In this document: positions 10,355 to 23,100 of the stretch, piece by piece
Layout of the letters: every line of letters starts with the position of its first letter
Position numbering within the stretch: the stretch's first letter is position 1
From: Mactra quadrangularis
Taxonomy: Eukaryota; Mollusca; Bivalvia; Venerida; Mactridae
Reading direction: 5' to 3'
Length of the DNA stretch: 64,000 bases
Assembly (NCBI GenBank): GCA_025267735.1
Contig: CM046303.1
Span: 34,014,380-34,078,379, forward strand
The notes under the pieces: generated by a model
The model's input: the letters and a program-made list of their open reading frames with translations, nothing else
Databases searched by the model: none
What the model was told of the DNA's origin: nothing
Position numbers and translations under genes: made by a program

Positions 10355-12920
10355 GGAAAGGGTGCTACAGTTTTCAGGTGCTACAGTGACAAGTCGACGC
10401 CCTGCTTTGAATAGGAAAAAAACGTTGTTTCTTACAGTTTTTTAAAATTCTGAGTCGAGGCCGATTTTTCATCTCTTTCTTCTTTAAACGGCATAGCTTT
10501 TGTGATATCATAGTCACGTGGTATTGCCACTTTGGGCATATTTATCAATTGAAATTATGATGACTGTTTTCGTAATTTCTGCTTCGTAAAACCGGACCTT
10601 CAGGGCACAGTGAAGTGAACATCTTTGTTTGCGAACTTTGTATACAGTAAAAATCGAAATACAGCAAGGCCATTTGAATGACTTTTTTATGCTTCATTAT
10701 GATATAAAATGTAATGAGTTTATTTGAGGCATTGAACAGGTGACTGTATGGTCAGTATAAAACAAACATATATTTGTCGTAAACACTTCAATTCTAGACA
10801 GGCATCATTCATTTTTGTAGTTATATTATTTTCGTATATTGTATTTTCGGACAGCCACATCACCCATTCTTTACATTGGCGACCTCAGTCTGTGAGCACA
10901 ATGAACTTAATTTAAAGCCACTATATGAAGATAATTGTATTCATGAACAGTAGGCTTGAAAACTGTTGTGCAACCAAGAAGTTATTAAAATATAACATGA
11001 TGATGTATTAGAGACACAATTATCTGTCCTAACCATTCTATTTTCATGACTTTCTAAATTTAAGTTTGACAAACGTGGGATACGTATACTTTTATAAGAA
11101 AATATTATATTAATTTATAAGTTAATGTTACTATACCGGCCTGGTCCAAACTAGTTTTAGAGCTTAATTATGTAATTTGGAGTAAGTTTTTTTCTATAAC
11201 AAGACTTCATCTCAAACATGCTGTTATCAAAATTATTGTTCCAAGTATTGACAACCAAATCCTACTTTCGGTTTAGACCTACATTCATATTGAAATGCAA
11301 TAAATAACATAAACATATCTATGCAATATTTGCACTTAATATCTAAAAATTCTTGTTCATTAAAGGTGTTTGAAATAGATAATGTCTATTTTCTTCGCTG
11401 TCCAAAAACTGTGTTACTTTTGGTACAGGGGCTTTAATCAAACATAGACCTTATGCGTTGAAAAACATTTATTAAACAGCACCAACGAATTTTAATTAGA
11501 CATTCCTGCAATTTGTGTAGAAAAAAAAACTATGTGTACTTGTAAATCTTATTTAGAAACTTCAACTTCAAACCTGGGTTTAACGCGGTGTCAACACATT
11601 TTTTAGGTCATTTTACGGCGTCCAGCGCTGCAAACCTAGCTTTCCTGGCCTTTGTCTTAACAAGTACTCGCATACCCTTCCGCAATGCTGGAAATTTTAC
11701 CATATACATGTACATTATAAATGGAGGAAAATTGACATTATTGTCAATTTTTCATGGAAGGATATAATTTAACCTCCCCGGGTAGGATTTGAACCCGTAA
11801 CCTTTTCGGGGCACTAGATTAATCTTATAAATTGATTCTTCAAAGAATGTTCTAAATTTGATTGCTTCATGAAGAGAATTCACTATTAAGCGCAAGGATA
11901 CTATATATTTTATGCATGCTGTAAATTATAAGCTTCATGACACAGGATTTGTGCGTTCAGTATATTGGAAGCCTAGTATTTTGATCTGACAAAAGTACGC
12001 AAAATAAATTACTAAAACCTTTTGAAAATTCCTTAATTCACTACTTTTTACAACGTTGTAGTCACATGACATGTTATGATAAAAATAGTAGACAACAATC
12101 AATCAAATCAACCGCTTTATCATGATTACCCACCCTACTTAGAAAATTGCAATTTAATTCCATGCGCAGTAATGGGATTAGTCCAGATCTTTTCCAAAGA
12201 GCCCATCTTGTGATTCTATGAGGTAGACTCCGGACACCAATGTGATCATGACATCAGTTTTCATTCTGAGTTTCAACTTAACAGCGAGGTCCAGTCGTCG
12301 ATACTGGTCGTCATTACCTCGAATAACACAAGTCTTGATATAACCAAGAGACATTTATTCAAAAATCTGATATAGATTAAGATTTTTATCAGAAAACATT
12401 CTGCTTTTTACTATATAGAAGTTTTAATTTAATTGAACATATAATTAATTTACATTATCATAAGTGTCAAAAGGGAAGAACTATGTTCCAAGTCACGCCT
12501 TTTCATTCGAGACTTCAGCGGGAGAAGATGCGCGAGCGTTCAGCATCAACACAACTTATGATTATGAATGAATGGAGAACAAGTTAATGATCTTATTATG
12601 TTTTAAAGGTATATTACTCAACTATGTTTATATTTATATTATAAATTATGAAACCAGAATGTAACGGTTTGCATAATTTAACTTCCACCGTTTATTGCCA
12701 TGCTGTCACTACAAATCACGTGCTGCGCGTGCAGTCCATCAAGTTCAAGGTTACGCGCTCTAGCTTGTTTCAGCTATGACTAATTGGCCAAGAAGGTGTC
12801 TGTAATTTGTTAGGCTTCGTTTAACCTGCTGGTCTTCTAAATCTAGCCAAGTACGAACTTGTGATATGTGATATTGCGACCTTTCGATCATTTTCAGTTC
12901 TAAGAGGAATACAATGCTTC
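10355..12920. other. Intergenic, mostly unrecognised
   Basis: No coding exon is supported. On the minus strand near 11780-11815 there is a B-box-like GGGTTCAAATCCTACC without a convincing A-box, a probable SINE remnant. The sequence near 12715-12775 is locally richer in CpG. A 5' exon of the zinc-finger gene could lie in this interval but I cannot place it. Confidence 0.35.
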
Positions 12921-13176
12921 TATTGTCCGTTTTTTCTCAACTGTCAAAGCTTGAATAATTTCACGGTGACTGAATGCATTGTTTTTGTACTGGCGGCCTA
13001 ATTTTTAGTAAAAATATCTCGACTAAAACTTATCATACGGCATAAGAAGCTTTACTCAATCATAATACACACTTTCGGAAATTCATGGCCCATGGGTGTA
13101 TTACAAAAATAATTTTAACAAACGCATTCACCGTGAAATTATTCATGTTTTGTCAGTTGAGAAAAAACGAACAATA
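12921..13176. mobile_element. MITE with TTTTTTCTCAACTG TIRs, copy 1
   Basis: 256 bp with ends TATTGTCCGTTTTTTCTCAA and its inverted partner. Subterminal blocks AATAATTTCACGGTGA and its complement continue the inversion. A second copy lies at 36941-37188. No ORF. Confidence 0.75.
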
Positions 13177-13269
13177 AAACAGGCCCGGATTTAATCAGGG
13201 ATTTTATATAACATGTTATAAAGTCATAGAATCCCTGATTTAATGGAGGGGGGGGCTTGCCTTAGGGAG

Positions 13270-13360
13270 GACAAGTCATTTCTCCACTAAGTCATTTCTA
13301 CCCAGGTCATTTCTCCACTTTTCCAGGTCATTTTCTCTACTCTACCCAGGTCATTTCCGG
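13270..13360. repeat. Short tandem repeat of the CCAGGTCATTTCTC type
   Basis: Four to five imperfect copies of AGGTCATTTCTC with variable spacers. Confidence 0.55.
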
Positions 13361-14099
13361 ATGCATTTTTTTGCAGTTGGCCTAAGCTGACTCGTAAAGA
13401 GTTTCGAAATGCAAGTACTCCGGCATTTAGCTCCGCCTACAATATGCCTACTTTTTTTCAAACATACATAAACTCTACATGATATTTATATAGACAAACC
13501 TAGCAAACTCTACATGATATCTATATAGACAGACCTAGCAAAATGATAAAGTGTTTGTATTCGGGTGGTCAGTCAGTTTGAGCCCCCTTGTTAATCAACA
13601 TTAACTTAATGTGGTCTATTAATATCAAGGGACTCATAGGGCCCTAAAAACTAAACGATCAAAAGCTGTTATGTTTCGTGAGCCAAGTTGAAACGCATTC
13701 AGAAGCTCGATACAAAATCGTACAGACATTGCGTATGAAAGCGCCTTTGGTGCTTATGCAAATTAGATATCAGCAAAATGACATTTATTTTTCGATGAAA
13801 GTCAATTTCTATGATTTCAATCCTTAAATAAGAACCCAAAATAAGATGTGTGCATAAATTCAATAAAAAATTTTAACAGAAATTGCAAAAATACGACCAA
13901 TGTAAACTGGTTGTCATGAAATCTCTAAAGAGTTCTCGCACATGTATAAAGTTATTTCAGTGGACAAAGAAACTTTAAATCGTTAAAGTTTTAGGTTTTT
14001 CTGGGTCTAAAATGATATTCATGGAACACAGTTACTTAAAAAATCATGATGAAAATCAGAATTTGGAATCCTAATGAGGTGTATACTCTTTACAAACTT
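13361..14099. other. Intergenic, nothing recognised
   Basis: AT-rich. It includes a local direct repeat AACTCTACATGATATYTATA near 13470-13530 and no supported exon. Confidence 0.35.
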
Positions 14100-14310
14100 G
14101 ATTAGAAAAATCTGCAATATTAAAAATTTTCAGTAAAATCTGTAAATAGTTTTCGTGCTATATTTTAGTGAAATCTGTGAAGAGTTTCATACAATATTTT
14201 AGTCAAATGTGTTAAAAGTTTCCATGCAATATCTTAGTTAAATCTGTAAGGAGTTTTCATGCAATATTGAAGTAAAATATGTAAAAAAATATTTTAGACA
14301 AATCTGTGGA
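14100..14310. repeat. Imperfect tandem repeat, unit about 47 bp
   Basis: Repeated blocks of the form AAATCTGTAARGAGTTTYCA followed by TGCAATATTTTAGT, about four copies with drift. Confidence 0.6.
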
Positions 14311-14578
14311 CAAAGTAACTTTTGATCTTAGGATTTTTTAGGCTTCATGTGCCTTAAGTAATGTGTATTAACCACAGGTCTGAAATAAGAGTTTGTGCAT
14401 GAAAATCAGAATTTAGAAACCTAATGATGATGTGTAAAACTCTTCACAAATTTCAACAGAAATTCCTACTTACCAATTGGATAGCTTCAGATTTTATCTG
14501 GGAAAGATAACTGGCTAAAGGCCCTAATTCACAATTGACACAACTTTATGACAGGATATACGTTTCACTTTACAGACA

Positions 14579-14785
14579 TACAGTGGAACCTGTATTAACG
14601 GTCACCTCTATATAGCGTGACCCTGTCCATTACGGTCAGTTCAGGGTCCTCCCAAACAGTTTTGTTCTAGTTTGACCCTTTATATAGCGTGACCCTCTTC
14701 AACTCGGTCAGCGGTTACTAGTTTCAGACCGATTTGTGTCGTATAGCGGTCAGTTTAACGGTCAATTGACCGGAACAAGTAATTT
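14579..14785 (+). mobile_element. Tc1/mariner (pogo-like) TIR fragment
   Basis: The sequence TA-CAGTGGAACCTGTATTAACG begins an array of ACGGTCA and TATAGCGTGACC blocks. CAGTGGAACC-type ends after TA are typical of pogo/Tigger-like elements (family knowledge). Only a partial copy without transposase is seen. Confidence 0.5.
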
Positions 14786-15054
14786 TCAGGGATGTTAAAA
14801 AATAACGATCACTGTCAACAGCTGACAGAATGTAAACATTTAATCATGCTAAAGGCGTGAAAAACATATAATTACTGCATAAGATCATGGCAATTATTGT
14901 TAGTTAATCTGTTAAAGAGATGTTTGTGTGTTCTTACAAACAAGATTGAGTGGAAATTATGTATCAAATCAGATAATTTTAATATTTATGCATTTATTTA
15001 TTTTTCTCAACATATGAGATATTTTTGTTTTGAAATTATTTGCTTTCTCATTAT

Positions 15055-15150
15055 ATGGGGTCATTGGTCAAGGTCACAGGTACTTCATTTGAGATAGAAG
15101 TCAGCATGGACTGCACACGAGCGTATAATGCCCGCCCAGCGGAGCTCTTG
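15055..15150 (+). repeat. Truncated repeat ending GCGGAGCTCTTGTT
   Basis: A segment running from GGTCAAGGTCACAGGTACTT to CCCAGCGGAGCTCTTGTTTC. The GGTCAAGGTCACA core is shared with the tracts near 3165 and 3330 and has the look of a widespread bivalve repeat. Confidence 0.35.
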
Positions 15151-15801
15151 TTTCATTTAAAATTGTATTAATATTCAGAAGTTGTGAAGAAACCATTAGC
15201 ATATAACAATCATTAGTAGTTGCACTGACTAAGTGTGTTAAACAAGCACAATGTTGAGCAAAATAAAATCATTTTGGACTTTTTTCTATTTTTGCTGTTT
15301 TTTTCCAGTTATTGCTGGTTTTTGCCAGCGGAAAGGAAAAAACTCATTTTTGTCGGCAAAACCCCAACTCTAGTCAGTTAAAATTAATTTGAAATTACCA
15401 AAAAACAAGAGTCCACTTATTTTGTTTGCTAAAAAGTGTAGAAATGTGTTTTTTTAGGAACACAGAAATACACCGGACGCCGGTCAAAAGAGAAAAACAG
15501 AAGAAAAAAAATGAAATTGGGAGAAATTCAGTACATTATTTATTGTTCATTTATGCAAGTCAGGTTGCTATATATGAGACTCATTATTAATTGTTCATTT
15601 CCTTTCAATTATGTAAAATTTTGTTCTTTACAAGACCTGACTTACTGTCCAGTAATAACTGTTGAGTATCAGGGTGACTGAATAGGAAATGAAAATTATA
15701 ATTTCCATTTATATTGTCCTTTATCCTCTGATTTATTAATAAATGAAAGAATTTTGGCAATTTGATGTCAGCAATAATTATGTCTTGTTACTTACTTTCA
15801 G
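15151..15801. other. Upstream intron or promoter region of the zinc-finger gene
   Basis: No exon is seen. It ends in a good acceptor, TACTTACTTTCAG at 15789-15801, so the coding exon is probably preceded by an unplaced 5' exon. Confidence 0.4.
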
Positions 15802-15808
15802 TTCTACT

Positions 15809-18800
15809 ATGAGACACAGGAAAGGTTCACAGTCTTACCTTAATAGGAGAGGTGGTTTGAATGGTGGTCATAATAGTGACTGTAGAAATAATGTTGCAAG
15901 TCCAAATGATGGTCACAACTACGTAGAAACTAGCAAGCTTAATGTTGGATTTCCACCATGTGACAATAATAACAATACCAATGTGAATATCTCAAATCAA
16001 GCTAACAATGTTGGTGATGTTCATACGCTACCTTCAGCCATGTTACAACCAGGTCCTGAATATGGTAGAGTCAACAATGCCGCAGTTTATTCTGATAATC
16101 ACCCAACTTTAAGAAATGCTTTGATGAATTACCAGGAAATGAATATTAACTCAAATAAACCAAGTATGGGACCACGTTATGCTAGTAACAATTACCAGAG
16201 GTCTGATAATGGTGCAAGAGACTGTATTGTACAACATTGTTATGATATGCCATTTGTGACTCATACACCGATACCTTCAGTAATTCCAGTGTATGATATG
16301 TCTGGTAGCTCTTATCTCAGAGACGTGAACATATCAGGTTACATCAACTGTGCTCCACAACTGGCTTCGTTTGCTATACCATTACAATTAACTCTTCAAC
16401 CTTCTTCTGGTCTTGTTGTGAATCAATCTAGTGGATTAACTAATCAACCCACCATGGTTAGTACTGTGTCTAGAACTAATAATGTTAATACATCAGTGAC
16501 TGTGACTTCCTCACATGGTGGCCAGCCGTTAACTAAACCTACAGTGTTTGTGGCACCAACCAAATCTGAACTCAAAGATCATGTTAAATTTATGGAATCA
16601 ACTTACTTTGATAAAAGGCCATATGACCTAAATATGAAAAATACTAAATTTTCAAGTAATACTGGTTTTGTAAAAAATGATAAACAGTGTTCTTGTGGGA
16701 ATAATTCTCGACGTGTTGACTGTAGAGAATGTTGTGAAATGGGTTCAAATTCTGTTAACGTAAGGAATGATCCATTAGAAACCATTGACAAAGAAGTGTG
16801 CCTAAATACTTGTGACAAGAACTATACTTGTACCAACCCAGCCATTTCTGACATTGGTGTACTGAATTACGAAAAGTTTGAACAAGCTATTGGTTATAAG
16901 TCCAGTATGGAGCCTTTACAGCTACCGAAAATAAATCATGGACTAAAGCAATCTAAATTGAATCCTGGGTTAAATCAATCTAAATTAGGTTCTATTGTAA
17001 ATCAGTCAAAAGTAGAGCCTCTGTCTTCTTATCACGGTTGGGAAAAAATGAAAAATTCAGTAAATGAAATGTCTTTGGTTGTATCGCAGTGTCAAGCTGG
17101 AACACAACCTGATATGAACAAAAATGTAGATAATAGGCAAGTTATTGATAAAATGAATAACACATCAATGGAAGGTCGATGTTCAGATAGTTTGAAAAAA
17201 ACTGTTGGAACTATGGATACTCATAAAAAGGGACTGTATAGACCATGGGAATTAACCAAGTCTTCTGTTATATCAAATGTTCAGAAGGGTTCTAAATTTA
17301 AAACTTGGTTTGAACAAAGATGTAATAAACTCCCTGACAATGCTAGCAAGCAACATGTTGATGGAACAAGTCACATCCATGATCAGAGTTGTGGGAGTAA
17401 TAACAGTGTTGGTAAAAGTTTGGAATCAGGTCTTGTTGCTATGGAATTAAGTGTTCTTGAAAACAGATCAAAACAAGCCATTGATAATGATGAAGATGAT
17501 AGCTTGAAATTAAATGTAAAGAATGATGAAGTGACAATGCAACTGAGTGTTACTGATAGAGAACTCAAACCCGTATCTGGTGATAAAGTGGATGTTAAAA
17601 CTGAGAAAACAACCCTTGATTCAAGTGGATTTGATTTTAAGACGGATATAGTTAGGAATCGCTTGAAGAAATTGTCAGAGAATTCAGTGTTATCTGCTAA
17701 AAAACTTGTTTTCTACAAAGAGTTGGATATGAATACAACTGATAACCTGGCTGAGTTAGCACACTTGCAGATGAAAGATTTTACAACTTCTACAGTTACT
17801 ATGGCAACTAACAAAAGAAACCTTAAAGCTATAAATAACTCTGTGATTGGTAAAAGAATCAAAGTAACTGAGGTTGTTTTTAATAAGAGTGATACTAGAG
17901 TTGTTGAAGACAAGACAGTAGCTGATGCAGTTGTTCCTTGTTCAGATATAACTGAAACTTCTGGTTGTAATAAAAGTGATGAACTTATTCCTACTACATA
18001 TAGTTCTAAATGCAACATGATGCATGTTATTTCAAAATCAAAACTCACTTCTACTGAAGACAAGCTTTCTGATGGTTCAGCTGAACTCCAATCTATTAAC
18101 AATGATGAATTACATGAAACAATGGACCATATTGATCAAAAGTCAATGACTAAGATAGATAAGCAAGTCTCAATTTTAAAGAGTATGTCAGTTGCCATAT
18201 TGAATGATAATAACATTGACAAAGAAACAACTATTGGTTGTAAAACTACTGAATACTTTTCTTCCAAACTGAACACAGAGCTTATCAGAGTGAATGAAAT
18301 GAACAATGAAACACAGACAGTGTCAAATGAATATGTTCTCTCTACAAGAAAAGAGAGTTCTGATAATAGGAAAATGTCTGCTGTGGTACATGTTGATTGC
18401 TCCAACAACTCGGAACTGCCTCACATGTTTGTTCAACCAAAAAATGATCCCATTCAAACATGTAGTGTAAAACCTCAAAAGTCTGAGTCACATCTGCCAT
18501 CTCTCCCTTCTACTCACCAAGCTTGTAGTTTACCTGACTCAATTTGCTTGGATAAACTTAATGATAGACACTGTACAATAAGTCAGATGTTCTTATCATC
18601 TGGTCAACATGAAACTTGGTTTTGTCCTACAATCGAGGAATATGAAACTTACAAAAACAGTTTAGTTCAGACACCAATATCTCTAGCTATAACCAGTTCT
18701 CAACAATATAACTGCAATGGTAATAATACAGTTGCTACTTCTAGTATGCCATTTAACCTTAATACTGGTCCTAAGATATTGAATTATCAGTCTTTAAGTG

Positions 18801-20101
18801 ATCCTACACAGCAAGTGTTGACTGACAATGTGAATGAGTCTACTGAACAGTCAAATTCCTTGGTTGCTTTTGGTGATGAGATTCAAGATACTCCTAAGGA
18901 AATATTTGATGAAATTGTGGAAAATATATTGAAAGACCCTGATTTGATGAACAGTATATCTGCTGAAGACGCTGATAAAGTGAAAGAAACAGAAGAAGAG
19001 GAAGATGATGATGATGATATTATAGTAATAGATGATACCGACCTTGACACTGATGAGGGTTTATTTCAACATGATGGTAACGTAGATATTAACAATAATT
19101 GCATAAGAAGGGGTGTTAGGTTTATGGGTAACTCAAGAAGACCATATAGATACCAGAAGAGATTTCCTAAACCTTTACCATGCAAAAGACCTTACAGAGT
19201 AGAAAGAGATTTGTATGTAGCTGCTGAGAAATTCCTTGGAGAAGACTTTGATAAAAGTAAGAGAACTCGTAGACACTCATCTAAAGATTCCTCATTCTTG
19301 GTGAGTCCAACTACTGGTAAAATGGAGTTGGTTAAATCAGATAGTAAGGACTCTGAAAAACCTAAAACTTCTTCCGTGTTAAAGAAACTTGTTGATCATG
19401 ATGTGAAAGTGGTTAATCCTAATAGGAAAAGAAAAGTTACGAGTGAATTTGAACAGTCTGATACTAATGATGGAATGAAAACAAGAAAGTATTATAAGAA
19501 CAAGGTTAAAAATGATTCAGATATTTACCAAGCTAGTAGTTCTTCTTACGTTGATAAGTGTAATGATGAAACAACTGAGAGAGGTAGTGATGAAGTTGAA
19601 AAACATAATGCAACAAAGTCTGCTGATAATGGTGTTAAGAAAGAAAAGAAAGTATCACCATTGTTGATAAAAACTGTGAACAAAATTCCTACATTGAAGA
19701 TAAAACCAGTGAAAATTGACTCTAAGGAAAGGTTAAAAAAGTTGAAAATGATGCTTAAAAAGAAACTTAAACCATTCAATACTAAAAGTATAAAATCAGA
19801 AAATACTAAAAGTATGGAGTTAAAAGATGCTAAAAGTGTGAAGTTAGAAAATGCTAAAAGTATTAAGTTAGAAAAGGATGACCTTTGTGAGACCTATAAA
19901 GTGAAGAAATCCTCTCTCAAGGATAAAGACCAATGTATTGGTAAGAAGAAGTGTTGTTCATCATGTACTAGTGGCTGTACTGAGAGATATGTATGTGAAG
20001 TATGTAATTATCCTTGTGACTCATCATTAGCTCAACGTCTACACTTAAATAACTATCATCCTCTTTGGTGCTCTATATGTACAAGACTTTGTCCAGATGC
20101 G
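15809..20101 (+). CDS. Zinc-finger gene, large coding exon
   Basis: A single 4.3-kb exon bounded by an acceptor at 15801 and the donor GCG-GTAAGC at 20102. The raw frame reads only two codons past the donor before a stop, which is intron sequence. The exon is Asn/Ser/Lys-rich with AT-biased codons like the rest of the window. A lysine-rich block at residues about 1310-1360 holds octad-spaced AKSVKLEN and AKSIKLEK repeats. Confidence 0.85.
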
Positions 20102-23100
20102 GTAAGCTAAACTATTATTTTTTTATAATTTTTGTATTGTTACAACATGCAATGGTTTGAATCTGTGTATTCTGAAGCAGTTGCTTTCAATCCTCACCTA
20201 AGATTTTTATTCCTACCATGAAAATTCAACGATAATGTGGGTTTTCATGCAGTAATGCATGGGTGAAAGTTTTCAGGACTGATCCTGAAGTTCAGGATTT
20301 TTGGAACAGAGAAAGGGTTCTTTCCATATGATAATGTGGCCTTAAAAACATGAAATTTGGAAAATTCAGGATTTTGAAAATGTTGAACTTTCACCCATGG
20401 TAATGTGGTACATGGAGGAGTTGTCAGCCTTGTGAAAAGATGAGTACTGGTTGTAGGCTCAAGTCTAGGAAAGCTAGATTAGGCGAGCTGGCCATTGTAA
20501 AATGATCATAATTTGTGTTGACACAGGGTGAACCCAATGAAATAACAAAACGATAAAAAAAATTTACGATAAGTTAGCATAAAACTTGCCAATTGTTACT
20601 AAGTTAAGTAGCAGTTTAAACTAAGTGATACAGATCTCAGATCGTGCTTGTTTCCGAAATGTGCGTGTAAGGAGCGTGTATCATGTGTGTATCATTCATA
20701 CCGTGTACGTGTATAATTTACCGTGTATTTCAATCGTGTAACGTGTAGACCGCTCATCGTGTAAATACACGGTAAAAATCAGTCCGTGATATTGGGATTT
20801 TGCGTTAAATATTATCGTGTATCGTGTGCCCGAGATATTGACAAATCCATACGTATTAATGTATTAAATACTTATGCATTGTCGACAAATCATCATCCAT
20901 AAACAAAAAGAAAAACCGCGATTCATTAAGTTGAGTTTAGAATAAATGTTGACTTAAGGTTAAAACCGAAAATTCCTGTTTAAAATGCTGTACGTCGATA
21001 AACTGTGGCTCATACCGGACCAATCTGCGGTCAATTAAATTACAGCCCAACCGTAATGTTGTTACTAAATTAAAATGATCGTTATAATATTATTACATTT
21101 AAAATGTAAACACATGCTTTCATTTATCTTAATCATCAAACATTTTTCTTTGTTTTTCGGTGGCTAAAGCGTTTAGTAAACAAACTGTTATAATTGACAT
21201 CTCACTTGGTCAAAAACTCGTTGATCACGACTCTATATGATTAAAAAATCATTATTATACCCCCGCTTCGAAGAAGAGGGGGGTATATTGTTTTACCCCC
21301 GTCCGTGCGTGCGTGCGTCCGTCCGTTACAAAATTTCCGTCGCAGTTTTCTCAGCAACTATAACATGCAGCAGCCTAATACTTTGCATATTGCTTCATCC
21401 CATAGTCCCATGTGGTGTAAAGCAATTTCATGCTCCTTGCTCATCTACTTCCTGTTTGTCGCATATTTTTAGATTTTGTTAAATGAAAGTTACATTATGA
21501 TAGTCATATTTCTCACAGCGGGGGTATCACTAGTGAGCATTAGCTCACAGATTTACTTGTTGTTTTAATTCTTAAAGTAAATTAAATAATTTAGTTTTTA
21601 CAGTTTATTCGTATTATTCACGCAAATGCGCGTATTTATATGTAAAACTTGTTATTTATATATTGATTTTTTAATCGGCATAAAATAGTAAGTTAACACG
21701 CGGTGTGTGTACTGTCTTAATACCCCGTCTTCACGCAAGCACTACATGTAAACGTTTATATCTATTATACATACTACTCAAACGGCGACCATTATACAAT
21801 ATGACTTGCTTATTTTTTTTAAATCACGCTAAGACTGTGTTTTGAAAAAATATACTAACTTAAAGTATATTTTTACCATGAATGGCTTGAAAATAAAACA
21901 GAGAAAAAACTTGAAACGTGTATTTCTTTTTTTATCGTGTGAGTTTCGCCGGCTATCGTGTGTGTGGTTTTAAATCTGAATAAAGCCAACTTACAAAGAA
22001 TGACATAAAATGTTTTTGACAGTATTGTTATTCTTTATTCTGCAGTTTGTATTTTTGTTATACACCAAGTACTTACATAATTTGTCTGATAAATATTATC
22101 AATCGTGTTCTTCTTTGTCTATCGTGCAATGACTGTTCGCCTATCGTGTACCTTAATTTCTACTTAAAATGTCGATATTCAATAAAATAATCAATACTAT
22201 ATGACTTGCTTATTATACCCCCGCTTCGAAGAAGGGGGGGGGGGGTATACTGTTTTACCCTTGTATGTGCGTGCGTGCGTCCGTCCGTTACGAAATTTCT
22301 GTCGCAGTTTTCTCAGCAACTATATCATGTAGCAGTCTAATACTTTGCATATTGCTTCATCCCATAGTCCCATGTGGTGTAAAGCCATTTCATGCTCCTT
22401 GCTCATCTACTTCCTGTTTGTCGCATATTTTTAGATTTTGGCAGGGGTATCACTTTACTTGTATTTTTACAATCAAACTAAGACTGTGTTTTGAAACATA
22501 TACACATACAATTTATAACATCCTCTCTCAATAATTGGCTTGAAGAAAACAAAGGAAAAAAACTTTAAACGTGTATTTTTCATCAATCGTGTGAGTTGAT
22601 CGGCTTTGCGTGGTTTTTAATACGTAACCAACTTACTAAGAATGACATTAAATTATTTTGACAGTAGTGTTATTCTTTATTATACAGTTTGTATTTTTGT
22701 TGTACACCATGTACTAACTTAATTTTTATACAAAATATTATCAATCGTGTTCTTTTTTGTCTATCCTGTATTGACTGTTCGCCTATCGTGTACCTTAATT
22801 TCTACTCAAAATGTCGATATTCAATAAATTTATTGATATAATATTATATTTTACAATCACGCTAAATTGTGTAATGAACCAGGTACAAATTAATGATCTT
22901 TTCTCTGTGAACGGGTTGAAAAAAAACTATGTAACATATTTAAATTTTTATTTCTTTATCTATTGTGTGATTTCGAAGTTGACAATCGTGTGCGTGAATT
23001 TAAATTTGATTTAAGCCAACTTTTAAAATTTAGTTTTTAAGAATTTGAGCAGGTAAACTCGATTTTTAATAAATTTAACAAAACTTATATTGTTTAGTTA

